NCBI GenBank assembly: GCA_037045185.1
Contig: JBAOHQ010000004.1
Span: forward strand, 124,001-188,000
Reading direction: 5' to 3'
Origin: JAKOUY01 sp037045185
Lineage (GTDB): Bacteria; Actinomycetota; Acidimicrobiia; Acidimicrobiales; Ilumatobacteraceae
DNA length: 64,000 nt
The translations under genes were made by a program, and so were the position numbers. Positions 49,652 through 56,718 of this stretch are shown here, piece by piece. The stretch's first letter is position 1. Each line of letters begins with the position of its first letter. The notes under the pieces were generated by a model. It was not told the DNA's origin. It saw only the letters and a program-made list of their open reading frames with translations, and did not search any database.

Positions 49652-50625
49652 TACGCCACGCTCCTCTCACCGTTGATGACCCGCACGACGCTCTCCCAGG
49701 CGTACAGGCGGTCGATGACCTCGGGGGTGGTCCGCTCGGGGGCCACCCCGAGCGCCTCGGGGAGCAGGCGATCGTCGGCCAGCCGGCCGCGGTGCATCAT
49801 CTCGAGCACGTGGTCGGGGATGGGCACCCCGGCCAGATGGGTGATTCGCCGGACGGCCGCCCATTCGGGTCCGATCAGCGGGAGCGGGAACCGGTTGCCG
49901 CGGCGCGCCGCCTGGTACGTGGTGATGGCCCCGGGGGCCACCACGTTGACCGGGCCGTCGTAGCGCCGGGCCGCGGCGGCGACGAACGCCCTGGCCGCGT
50001 CCCGGTCCTGCACCACAGCGAAGGGTGAATCGGCCAGCGCGCTGAACGGCACCACCGGCAGGCGCAGCAGCCGGCCCAGTGGGCTGGGCACGTGCGGGCC
50101 GAGCACCGTGGCCAGGCGCAGCTTGGCGACGGACAGCTTGACGCGTTTCCCCACGGCCCTGGCCGTGCGCTCGATGTCTTCCAGCATCACGCCGTACTCG
50201 CTGGACGGGTCGAGCCGGGCCGTCTCGTCCGGACGGGTGGGCGCGTTGCGGTGGCGTCCGTAGACCTCGATGCCGCTGCGCACCACCAGGGCCTCCATCG
50301 CCGGGCACTCGGCGGCGGCGCCGACGATGGCCGTCGTGGCGTCATGGGTGAAGCGCCGGGCGATCTCGTGCTTGGCACGGGCGTCGGGCTCCCACACCGC
50401 GAGGTGGATCATCACGTGCGGGTTGAACTTCGTCACCTCGTCGACGATGCGCGGCCGGTTCTTCGGATCGATCAGATGGAACTGGGCCTTGCGCAGCCGC
50501 CGCCTGGGCGGGTCGACGTCGATCCCCATCAGTGACCCGACCCACGGCTCGCTCTCCAACAGGCTGGCAGTCAGGGAGCCGAGCTCACCGCCCATCCCAC
50601 TCACCAGAACTCGTTGTCCGGCCAT
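49651..50625 (-). CDS. NAD-dependent epimerase/dehydratase-family protein
   Basis: 324 residues from ATG 50625. Rossmann signature 'VLVSGMGGELGSLTASLLES' (GxGGxxG), 'IHLAVWEPDARAK', and an extended-SDR active-site area around 'RSGIEVYGRH' (Ser-x-Tyr), with 'YGVMLEDIE' replacing YxxxK, so the Lys is missing. Such SDRs at the head of acyltransferase operons in actinobacteria are usually annotated by fold only. A TAACAT box lies 8 nt upstream. Confidence 0.8.
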   Translation of the reverse strand: MAGQRVLVSGMGGELGSLTASLLESEPWVGSLMGIDVDPPRRRLRKAQFHLIDPKNRPRIVDEVTKFNPHVMIHLAVWEPDARAKHEIARRFTHDATTAIVGAAAECPAMEALVVRSGIEVYGRHRNAPTRPDETARLDPSSEYGVMLEDIERTARAVGKRVKLSVAKLRLATVLGPHVPSPLGRLLRLPVVPFSALADSPFAVVQDRDAARAFVAAAARRYDGPVNVVAPGAITTYQAARRGNRFPLPLIGPEWAAVRRITHLAGVPIPDHVLEMMHRGRLADDRLLPEALGVAPERTTPEVIDRLYAWESVVRVINGERSVA

Positions 50626-50633
50626 CAACCAGA

Positions 50634-50639
50634 ATGTTA
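50634..50639 (-). promoter_or_regulatory. -10 box TAACAT for the epimerase operon
   Basis: TAACAT on the minus strand, 8 nt before ATG 50625, with a GTTAAC stretch a further 7 nt upstream. Confidence 0.4.
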
Positions 50640-50647
50640 CTCCAGAG

Positions 50648-51298
50648 TTAACTTGCGGACACGGTCGAGAACCGGATGTACACCTCGGACGACAGCGAGA
50701 CCAGACCACCGCTGACGGTCATCGACGCGTCGGCGTCGGCCATCTTCGAGCGGGCCCCGTAGGCCATCGCCTCCATCGGCCCGCCGGCGTCCGGGCCGCC
50801 GCGCAGCGGTTCGTCGCTGATCGCCTCGACCTTGCCGAGGCCCAGACCGAGTGCCGCGGTGTAGGCCTCGGCGCGCTGGCGGGCGTCACGCGCCGCGTCA
50901 CCCAGCACCTCCCGGCGCGCCGGGTTGTCCGGGTCGACCTGCCAGGCCAGGGTGCGCACCGTGGCGTGGCAGGCGCCCACCGCGTCCCGCAGGAGCCTGC
51001 CCACCTGGTCGAGCTGGCGCAGCGTGGCAGCCACGCCCGTGGTGGCCCGGTACCCCACGCTGACCTGGGCGTCCTTGCGCCACTCGAACTCCTCGGCGAC
51101 GTTGACGCCTTCGGTCACCCAGTCCTGCTGGCGCAGCCCCAACCCGGCCAGCAGGTCGGCCAGCTGGTCGGACCACTGGGCCACCAGGTCCAGCGCGGCC
51201 GGCGCGTCCTTGGCCACCGTGGTGAGCCCGAGTGACACCACCACGAAGTCCGGCTGCACCTGGCGCGCCGCGGTCCCGCGCACGGTGACCGTGGCCAT
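50648..51298 (-). CDS. SIMPL-domain (DUF541) protein
   Basis: 216 residues covering the whole SIMPL/DUF541 domain: 'VTVRGTAARQVQPDFVVVSL' at the start, 'QQDWVTEGVNVAEEFEW' and 'AEAYTAALGLGLGKVEAISD'. There is no signal peptide, although many relatives are periplasmic. The function is not established for the family. Directly downstream of the DUF2510 gene with a 1-nt overlap, so it is probably cotranscribed with it. Confidence 0.82.
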   Translation of the reverse strand: MATVTVRGTAARQVQPDFVVVSLGLTTVAKDAPAALDLVAQWSDQLADLLAGLGLRQQDWVTEGVNVAEEFEWRKDAQVSVGYRATTGVAATLRQLDQVGRLLRDAVGACHATVRTLAWQVDPDNPARREVLGDAARDARQRAEAYTAALGLGLGKVEAISDEPLRGGPDAGGPMEAMAYGARSKMADADASMTVSGGLVSLSSEVYIRFSTVSAS

Positions 51299-52167
51299 CA
51301 GTTCAGGCCGCGGGAGTCTTGCTTCAGTGCCGTGTCGACGCTGAGCGCCGCCGCCACGACCAGCGCGTTCAGCGGTTGGGGCAGGACGCGGTGGATCTGC
51401 ACGACGTAGTTGTCGGCGGTGGTGAAGATCGTCTTGGCGATCCCCTCGAAGGTCTTGGTGATCCTGGCGACCTCGGCGCCGGTGGCGTCCTGGATGTTGA
51501 AGTTCCAGGCCCGCCAGTTCTCGGCGTTGATCGACCCGACGTTCTGGCCGCCGGCCTCCATCGTGAAGTGGATCTTGCCGAACACGTTGTCCTGGACGAT
51601 GCGCCCGATCTCGTTGTCGTTGCCGTCGCTCACCACGATCTTGCTCTTCACCAGCTTGGCCGGGCGGGTGAGGCGGATGATGACGCGGCCCTGAGCGTCG
51701 CTGATCTCCAGCTTGTGGGTCAGGAACTGGTCGACGTCGAAGGCCAGGCGCACCAGCTTCTTGGCGGCGCTCTGGCCGGTCTGGGTGACCGAGGCGATGC
51801 GCTGGCCGTTCTGGTCGAACACGCCGTACTCGTTGCGCAGCTCGATCAGCTTGGCCTTCTGGTTCACCACCAGCACCGGCTCGGTGAAGATGGTCCCACC
51901 ACCGACGAACGCGGCCTCACCGATCTGCGCCGAGCGGTACCGCCGGGCGTCGTCGCCGCGGACCTGCTGGCGGATGCGCTCGGGGTCGCCCTCGTTGCCA
52001 ACCGTCATCGCCGAGTCGAAGCGGTCCATGCGCGGCGCCTGCTGGACGGGGTCGGTGGACTGGATGCCGTTGTCGCTGACGTGGTCGGTCCAGTTCTGAC
52101 CGTCCCAGTAGCGGTACTGGTGACGCCCGGTGGGGTCGGCGTGCCACGCCGCGGGGTGACTGCTCAT
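51298..52167 (-). CDS. DUF2510 protein with scramblase/LURP-like domain
   Basis: 289 residues. The N-terminal DUF2510 (residues 5-30, 'AAWHADPTGRHQYRYWDGQN') is an actinobacterial marker. Residues ~85-285 resemble the phospholipid-scramblase-related/LURP tubby-like fold ('FTEPVLVVNQKAKLIELRNE', 'YGVFDQNGQRIASVTQTGQS', 'FVIYVVQ'-type C-terminal helix 'LNALVVAAALSVDTAL'). No enzymatic role is known. A TACAAT box 6 nt upstream of the ATG gives one of the clearest leaderless promoters in the window. Confidence 0.8.
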   Translation of the reverse strand: MSSHPAAWHADPTGRHQYRYWDGQNWTDHVSDNGIQSTDPVQQAPRMDRFDSAMTVGNEGDPERIRQQVRGDDARRYRSAQIGEAAFVGGGTIFTEPVLVVNQKAKLIELRNEYGVFDQNGQRIASVTQTGQSAAKKLVRLAFDVDQFLTHKLEISDAQGRVIIRLTRPAKLVKSKIVVSDGNDNEIGRIVQDNVFGKIHFTMEAGGQNVGSINAENWRAWNFNIQDATGAEVARITKTFEGIAKTIFTTADNYVVQIHRVLPQPLNALVVAAALSVDTALKQDSRGLN

Positions 52168-52173
52168 GAAGCG

Positions 52174-52179
52174 ATTGTA
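52174..52179 (-). promoter_or_regulatory. -10 box TACAAT for the DUF2510 gene
   Basis: TACAAT on the minus strand, 6 nt before ATG 52167. A near-consensus sequence. Confidence 0.5.
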
Positions 52180-52213
52180 CGACCCCGCTCCGGCAGTGCC
52201 GGCGCAGATGGGA

Positions 52214-52723
52214 TCACCGGAGCTCGTGGACGCCGAGGATCAACTCACGGGCGAAGGGATCCAGCTGGCGCTGGGCGATGCGCTCGGTGATGGTGATGGC
52301 CTGTGACGGGTTGTCCACCAGGCCGCTCCAGCGGATGTAACCGCCCAGGATCCCCATCAGCCGGTCGTCGACATTGTCGTTGTGGATGATCACCTTGGTG
52401 CTGCCTTCCAGCAGCCCGTTGAGCTCGGTGTAGAACGACTTCAGCCACACGCCGCTGTCGCCGATGCCGGTGAACGGGCGGTGCAGGTACGGCAGGTTCA
52501 GCTCTTCGTAGTTGTGCAGGTTGTGCGGTGCCGGGATGATCGAGATCAGGCAGCCGAACCCGTTCTCGCGCAGCCAGATGATCTCCTCTTGGCGACGGAC
52601 ACGGCGATGGTTCTCGCCGTACCCACCTGGCCGCTCGCACACGGCGAGCTTGTCCTTGATGATCCAGGTGAAATTTCGCGGGGTGATCCCCAGCGCCCAC
52701 TTGCCACGCAGCCTCGGCGGCAT
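52214..52723 (-). CDS. Dual-specificity-phosphatase-fold protein lacking the catalytic cysteine
   Basis: 169 residues. Layout: 'NFTWIIKDKLAVCERPGGYG' start, 'QEEIIWLRENGFGCLISIIP', 'LNLPYLHRPFTGIGDSG', then 'KVIIHNDNVDDRLMGILGGY' where phosphatases have VHCxxGxxR. The residue at the Cys position is Asn (HND), while His and Arg remain, and the following helix is normal. The likely role is substrate or polyphosphate/nucleotide binding without phosphatase chemistry. ATG is preceded by AAGGAGG. The call is fold-based and moderate. Confidence 0.55.
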   Translation of the reverse strand: MPPRLRGKWALGITPRNFTWIIKDKLAVCERPGGYGENHRRVRRQEEIIWLRENGFGCLISIIPAPHNLHNYEELNLPYLHRPFTGIGDSGVWLKSFYTELNGLLEGSTKVIIHNDNVDDRLMGILGGYIRWSGLVDNPSQAITITERIAQRQLDPFARELILGVHELR

Positions 52724-52765
52724 CGCCTGGCCTCCTTGCCGTACCTCGCCGTGTCGCCGGACAGG

Positions 52766-53656
52766 CTAACTGGCCCGATGGACGTTGCGAGGCGTCGTCA
52801 GCCGAAGTCGTTGCCGGGTACGGGCCACGACACGCCCGCCACCCACCTCGCACGAGGCGGCCCGCCCGGCGGCCACGTCGAGGACGCGCCCGACGGTGGC
52901 CAGGTCAGGAGGATGGTCGGTGGTCAGCCAGCGGCGCACGGCGCGCCGCGCCAGGGCCTGCGGCGCGGCGGCGAGCGCGACGGCGTCGGTGGGGTCCAGC
53001 GCCTCGGCCAACGCGTCGAGCAGCTCGTTGTCGGCGCGGCTCACGTCGGCCTGGCGGGTCAGCAGCGCCGCCACGTCGCGCTGGGCGATGTCGTCCATCA
53101 GCGGGAGCAGTTCGTGACGGACCCGGTTGCGCCTGAACCGCGGGTCGGTGTTGCTCGGATCGACCACGACATCCAGGCCGAGCCGTGCGCACACCGCCGT
53201 GGTCTCCCACCGCCGCACGGCCAGCAGCGGTCGGCGCGGGCCTGGCGCCATGGCGGCAACACCCGCCGACGCGCCGCGCAGCAGGTTGAGCAGGACGGTC
53301 TCGGCCTGGTCGTCGGCGGTGTGACCGGTCATCACGTCGGCCGGTAGCACGGCGTAGCGGGCGGCGCGGGCGGTGGCTTCGACGTTGCCGCCGCGGAACG
53401 GGCCGATGGTCACGGCGCGGAACCCGGCGCCCAGCCGCTCTGCGGCCGCGGCCACCACCCCGGCCTCAGCGGCGGACCCGTCACGGAGCTGGTGGTCCAC
53501 GTGAACGGCCACGGCCCGGCACCCGGCGTGGACCGCCAGAGCCAGCAGTGCCAGCGAGTCTGCCCCGCCGGACACCGCGCAGGTGACCTCGGTCCCCGGC
53601 GCCGGGAAGGTACACCGCGCCAGGAGGCCGGTGATGGTGGCGTCAGGCGAGGACAC
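52766..53656 (-). CDS. tilS: tRNA(Ile)-lysidine synthetase
   Basis: 296 residues. PP-loop 'TCAVSGGADSLALLAL' near residue 25, 'AVAVHVDHQLRDGS', 'GHTADDQAETVLLNLLRG' and 'SNTDPRFRRNRVRHELLPLM' are the TilS core signatures. It converts C34 of the AUA-reading tRNA to lysidine. The C-terminal extra domains of the E. coli enzyme are mostly absent, as in many actinobacteria. GTG start overlaps the end of the metalloprotease gene by 14 nt. Confidence 0.93.
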   Translation of the reverse strand: MSSPDATITGLLARCTFPAPGTEVTCAVSGGADSLALLALAVHAGCRAVAVHVDHQLRDGSAAEAGVVAAAAERLGAGFRAVTIGPFRGGNVEATARAARYAVLPADVMTGHTADDQAETVLLNLLRGASAGVAAMAPGPRRPLLAVRRWETTAVCARLGLDVVVDPSNTDPRFRRNRVRHELLPLMDDIAQRDVAALLTRQADVSRADNELLDALAEALDPTDAVALAAAPQALARRAVRRWLTTDHPPDLATVGRVLDVAAGRAASCEVGGGRVVARTRQRLRLTTPRNVHRAS

Positions 53657-54695
53657 GGTCCAGCCACCGCTGCGGGGTGCGGATCTCGTCCATCGAGGGC
53701 AGGTCCTCGGCGGATCGCCAGCAGCGGTCGATCAGCCGCGGCCCGCCGGACTCCTCCACGGCGGCGATGAATCGGGCCCCGGCGGCGTACTGGTTCAGCT
53801 TGGCCTCGATGCCTAGCAGTTGCTGGACCACCCGGTTGACGGCGCTGCCCTGCTTGCGGCGCGCCTGCAGGATCCGCTCGAAGCGCGCCGCGTCGGCCAC
53901 CAGCGGCCCGGCCGCACGGGTCATCACCACGTCACCGTGACCTTCGAGCAACGACATCAACCCGGAGATGCGGTCGATCACGGCGCGCTGCTCCGGGGTG
54001 GCCAGCACACCGGCCAGACCGTGGTCGCGCAGCTGCTGGCGGGTCTGCTCTCGGTCACGCAGCGCCGCGCCGATCGTCTTGGCCAGGATCTGCGGATCAG
54101 GATTGGCCAGGGCCAACGTCTGGCCGACGAGCCCAGCGAAGTAGTCACGCATCCATGGCACGCCGGTGAACTGGGCTCGGTGGGTCAACTCGTGGATCAG
54201 CACCCAGGTGCGGAACTGGGCCGGGTCGAAGCCGAAGCGCTGCTCCACGGCGGCGATGTTCTCTCCCACCAGGTACACCGCGCCGGCGCCCGGCCCCCCG
54301 TCCGGGTCCTGGCCGACGAGCAGGTCGTACTGACCGAGCACCCGGCGGCTCATCCAGCCGAGCAGCAACCCGACCTCCGTGCCGGTGATCCGCCGGGCCA
54401 CACCCAGCCCCGGTGCGCGCCGCATGGACTCGGCGCGAGTTGCCAGTGGGGCGAGCAGATGCTGGAAGCTGCCGATGTTGGCGGCAATCCACGCTCGGCG
54501 ATCGACGACGTCGAAGCTTGCCGACCCGTGGGCCGAGCGCAGACCGGTCGTGTCCTCGATCCGTTGCTCGATCTCGGGGATGACCTCGGACAGATCGGTT
54601 ACCGGGGCCGGGACGGCGTGAGCGCCACGCCCGGCGACGCCGTTGGCGACTCGCTCGGCCAGGGCCCAGTCGATGATCGTCCGGGGACCGGCCAC
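53643..54695 (-). CDS. Zinc metalloprotease (actinobacterial zincin, TilS neighbour)
   Basis: 350 residues. 'TWVLIHELTHRAQFTGVPWM' near residue 170 holds the HExxH zinc site, with a downstream Glu in 'SLLEGHGDVVMTRAAG' as likely third ligand. The N-terminal 'DWALAERVANGVAG' and 'GTEVGLLLGWMSRRVLGQYD' define the family once labelled 'coenzyme F420 biosynthesis associated'. Its placement beside tilS matches the conserved Rv3625c-Rv3626c order in mycobacteria. The substrate is unknown. Confidence 0.88.
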   Translation of the reverse strand: MAGPRTIIDWALAERVANGVAGRGAHAVPAPVTDLSEVIPEIEQRIEDTTGLRSAHGSASFDVVDRRAWIAANIGSFQHLLAPLATRAESMRRAPGLGVARRITGTEVGLLLGWMSRRVLGQYDLLVGQDPDGGPGAGAVYLVGENIAAVEQRFGFDPAQFRTWVLIHELTHRAQFTGVPWMRDYFAGLVGQTLALANPDPQILAKTIGAALRDREQTRQQLRDHGLAGVLATPEQRAVIDRISGLMSLLEGHGDVVMTRAAGPLVADAARFERILQARRKQGSAVNRVVQQLLGIEAKLNQYAAGARFIAAVEESGGPRLIDRCWRSAEDLPSMDEIRTPQRWLDRVLA

Positions 54696-54704
54696 GGACG
54701 TGCG

Positions 54705-54845
54705 CTACTCGGAGCGCTGGCGCTTGGTGGGGTACTGCGGGCGGACGACCTTGCGCACGTATCCGACCACGATCTGCAGCACGAGCAGGATCGAGACGAG
54801 GAACAGGATCAGTCCGATCCAGTAGTGCCAGATGTAGGCAAGCAT
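54705..54845 (-). CDS. 46-residue single-pass membrane protein
   Basis: The minus strand from ATG 54845 to TAG 54705 encodes a start 'MLAYIWHYW', a hydrophobic helix 'IGLILFLVSILLVLQIVVGY' and a basic tail 'RKVVRPQYPTKRQR'. A TACGCT box lies 6 nt before the ATG. It fits the gap between the metalloprotease and rsrA. The function is unknown. The promoter and clean membrane-plus-basic-tail layout argue for a real gene. Confidence 0.6.
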   Translation of the reverse strand: MLAYIWHYWIGLILFLVSILLVLQIVVGYVRKVVRPQYPTKRQRSE

Positions 54846-54851
54846 GGCGTC

Positions 54852-54857
54852 AGCGTA
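54852..54857 (-). promoter_or_regulatory. -10 box TACGCT for the 46-residue membrane protein
   Basis: TACGCT on the minus strand, 6 nt before ATG 54845. Confidence 0.4.
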
Positions 54858-54884
54858 GCCAGCCGGCGACGGGCCCGGCGATTC

Positions 54885-55136
54885 TCAACCGATCCTGCCG
54901 TCACCGTCGAAGTCCTCGTCGAAGCACAGCTCGATCCTGGCCAACAGGCCGGGCGGGATCTCGTCGGAGCTGCACTTCTGGCGGATCACGGTCTTCAGTT
55001 CGGCGTGGAAGTCATAGGCCTGCAGGCAGTCGACGCAACCGGAGAGGTGGCCGGAGATGGACTCGTGAGCCTGCGTGGAGAGCTCGCCGTCAAGGAAGGT
55101 ATGCAGCTCGCGCAGCGTCTCGTTGCAATCAGCCAT
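54885..55136 (-). CDS. rsrA: RsrA-type zinc anti-sigma factor (redox sensor)
   Basis: 83 residues. ZAS-type zinc site His-x3-Cys-x2-Cys in 'HESISGHLSGCVDCLQAY', with Cys4 in 'MADCNETL' and a further Cys in 'IRQKCSSDE', the arrangement of RsrA/mycothiol-system anti-sigma-R factors. Zinc-bound RsrA holds SigR. Disulfide stress forms a Cys-Cys bond and frees it. Its ATG overlaps the sigR stop by 8 nt, giving balanced synthesis. Confidence 0.93.
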   Translation of the reverse strand: MADCNETLRELHTFLDGELSTQAHESISGHLSGCVDCLQAYDFHAELKTVIRQKCSSDEIPPGLLARIELCFDEDFDGDGRIG

Positions 55137-55743
55137 GGTGCAGGTCCTCGGTTGGTGGCGGGGCGGAATCGCCGTCTGGTGAGCTCGCGGGCAGGATCAG
55201 ACCCCGCGCGACGGCGAAGTCGAACAACCGCTTGTGCATCGCCTTTCTTCCCCGATGGAGCCGGGACATCACGGTTCCGATGGGAATGTCCAGCATGTCG
55301 GCGATCTCCCGGTAGCTGAACCCCTCCACGTCGGCCAGCAGCACGGGCATGCGGAACGAGTCGGGCAGGGCCTCGAGGGCTGCTTTAACCTCGTCGTCGG
55401 TGAACAGCTCGAACAGGGTGTCCTCGGCGCTGCGCGTGGACGGATCGAGGCGTTGGACACCCTGGTACAGGTACAGGTCGGGCGTGTCGCCGAGGTCGGT
55501 CTCTTGCACCCGGCGCTGCTTGGAGCGATACGTGTTGATGTAGGTGTTGGTCAGGATGCGGAACAGCCAGGCGCGCAGGTTCGAGCCCGCTTCGAAGGTG
55601 TGGAAGCTGCGATAGCCGCGCAGGAAGGTCTCCTGCAGCAGGTCCTCGGCATCGGCCGCGTTGCGGGTCATGCGCAGCGCCGCGCTGTAGAGCTGCGGGG
55701 CGAACCCCATGGCCTGCTCGGCGAAGTCAACGCGTTCGGCCAT
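55129..55743 (-). CDS. sigR: SigR/RpoE-like ECF sigma factor
   Basis: 204 residues. Region 2 ('MTRNAADAEDLLQETFLRGY', 'GSNLRAWLFRILTNTYINTY') and region 4 ('PVLLADVEGFSYREIADMLD', 'IGTVMSRLHRGRKAMHKRLF') are intact. It directs the thiol-oxidative-stress regulon (thioredoxins, mycothiol enzymes, proteases). A TACGGT box 6 nt upstream of the ATG indicates housekeeping transcription. No GGAAT/GTT SigR autoregulatory promoter was seen in the 50 nt before the gene. Confidence 0.93.
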   Translation of the reverse strand: MAERVDFAEQAMGFAPQLYSAALRMTRNAADAEDLLQETFLRGYRSFHTFEAGSNLRAWLFRILTNTYINTYRSKQRRVQETDLGDTPDLYLYQGVQRLDPSTRSAEDTLFELFTDDEVKAALEALPDSFRMPVLLADVEGFSYREIADMLDIPIGTVMSRLHRGRKAMHKRLFDFAVARGLILPASSPDGDSAPPPTEDLHHG

Positions 55744-55749
55744 CGCCGT

Positions 55750-55755
55750 ACCGTA
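55750..55755 (-). promoter_or_regulatory. -10 box TACGGT for sigR-rsrA
   Basis: TACGGT on the minus strand, 6 nt before ATG 55743. Confidence 0.4.
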
Positions 55756-55794
55756 CCCGCCGGGTGACCCGGCACCCTCCGCTCAGCGGCGTGG

Positions 55795-56610
55795 TCAGCG
55801 GCGGTCTTGCAGCTTGGCCAGCAGGCGCAGCATCTCCAGGTACAGCCAGACCAGGGTGACCAGCAAGCCGAGGGCGGCGAACCACTCCATGCCCTTGGGC
55901 ATCTGGCGGGCCGCGCCGCGCTCGATGAAGTCGAAGTCGAGCGCCAGGTTGAACGCAGCCAGGCCGGCGGCCAGCACGCTGAAGGCGATGCCCAGGCCGC
56001 TGGAGGAGTTCAGGAAGCTCACCCCGCTGCCGGTGACCAGGTGGATCACGAACGACACGAGGTAGAAGAGCATCAGCCCGGCCGTCGCCGCGATCACCGT
56101 ACGGCGGAGGCGGTCCGTGACCTTGATGACCCGGGTCTTGTACAGCACGAGCATGACGGCAAAAACCGCCAGGGTGGCCCCGAGGGCCTGGATGACGATG
56201 CCGTTCTGCCAGTTGTTGTACGCCTTGGAGATCGCCCCGACGAAGAAGCCCTCGCCGAGCGCATAGATGGGGGCGAGGATCTTGGCCATCATCGGCTTGA
56301 AGCTGGCCCAGATCACGCACACCAGGCCGACGATCACACCGGCGATGGCCGCCATCGGGAACTTCGGGCTGAGGTCACTGGCGTCGGGCCCGGAGATCCA
56401 CCCGACCGTGGCCGAGGCCAGGAGCAGCACCAGCAGCACGCCGGTCGCCGAGGCGGTGCCGGACACGGTCATGACCCGCGGATCCCAGGTGCTGACCGGT
56501 CCGTCGGTGATGGGCGGGATGGGTGTGGCGCGGGTAGCGGGATCGGGTGCGCCCCATCCAGCCTTGGCCGCTCGTTCGAGCGCCGCTTCGTTGAGCATCG
56601 GGTTGGGCAT
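55795..56610 (-). CDS. Bax-inhibitor-1/YccA-family membrane protein
   Basis: 271 residues from ATG 56610 behind GGAGG. The N-terminal cytoplasmic ~60 residues are Pro-rich. Seven hydrophobic segments follow, with 'IYALGEGFFVGAISKAYNNW' between segments 3 and 4 and 'GMEWFAALGLLVTLVWLYLE' near the end, both family-typical. BI-1 proteins are pH-sensitive calcium-leak or stress-protective channels, and the bacterial role is uncertain. Located directly upstream of sigR on the same strand (51-nt gap). Confidence 0.88.
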   Translation of the reverse strand: MPNPMLNEAALERAAKAGWGAPDPATRATPIPPITDGPVSTWDPRVMTVSGTASATGVLLVLLLASATVGWISGPDASDLSPKFPMAAIAGVIVGLVCVIWASFKPMMAKILAPIYALGEGFFVGAISKAYNNWQNGIVIQALGATLAVFAVMLVLYKTRVIKVTDRLRRTVIAATAGLMLFYLVSFVIHLVTGSGVSFLNSSSGLGIAFSVLAAGLAAFNLALDFDFIERGAARQMPKGMEWFAALGLLVTLVWLYLEMLRLLAKLQDRR

Positions 56611-56718
56611 GTCGACCACCTCCGGGGCGGTAATGAACCAAACTGGTCGAGTGGACGTTATCGAGGCGCGCCGGTGTCGCGTACGCGATGATGTACCGCT
56701 GACGTTCGGGAGGATGTA

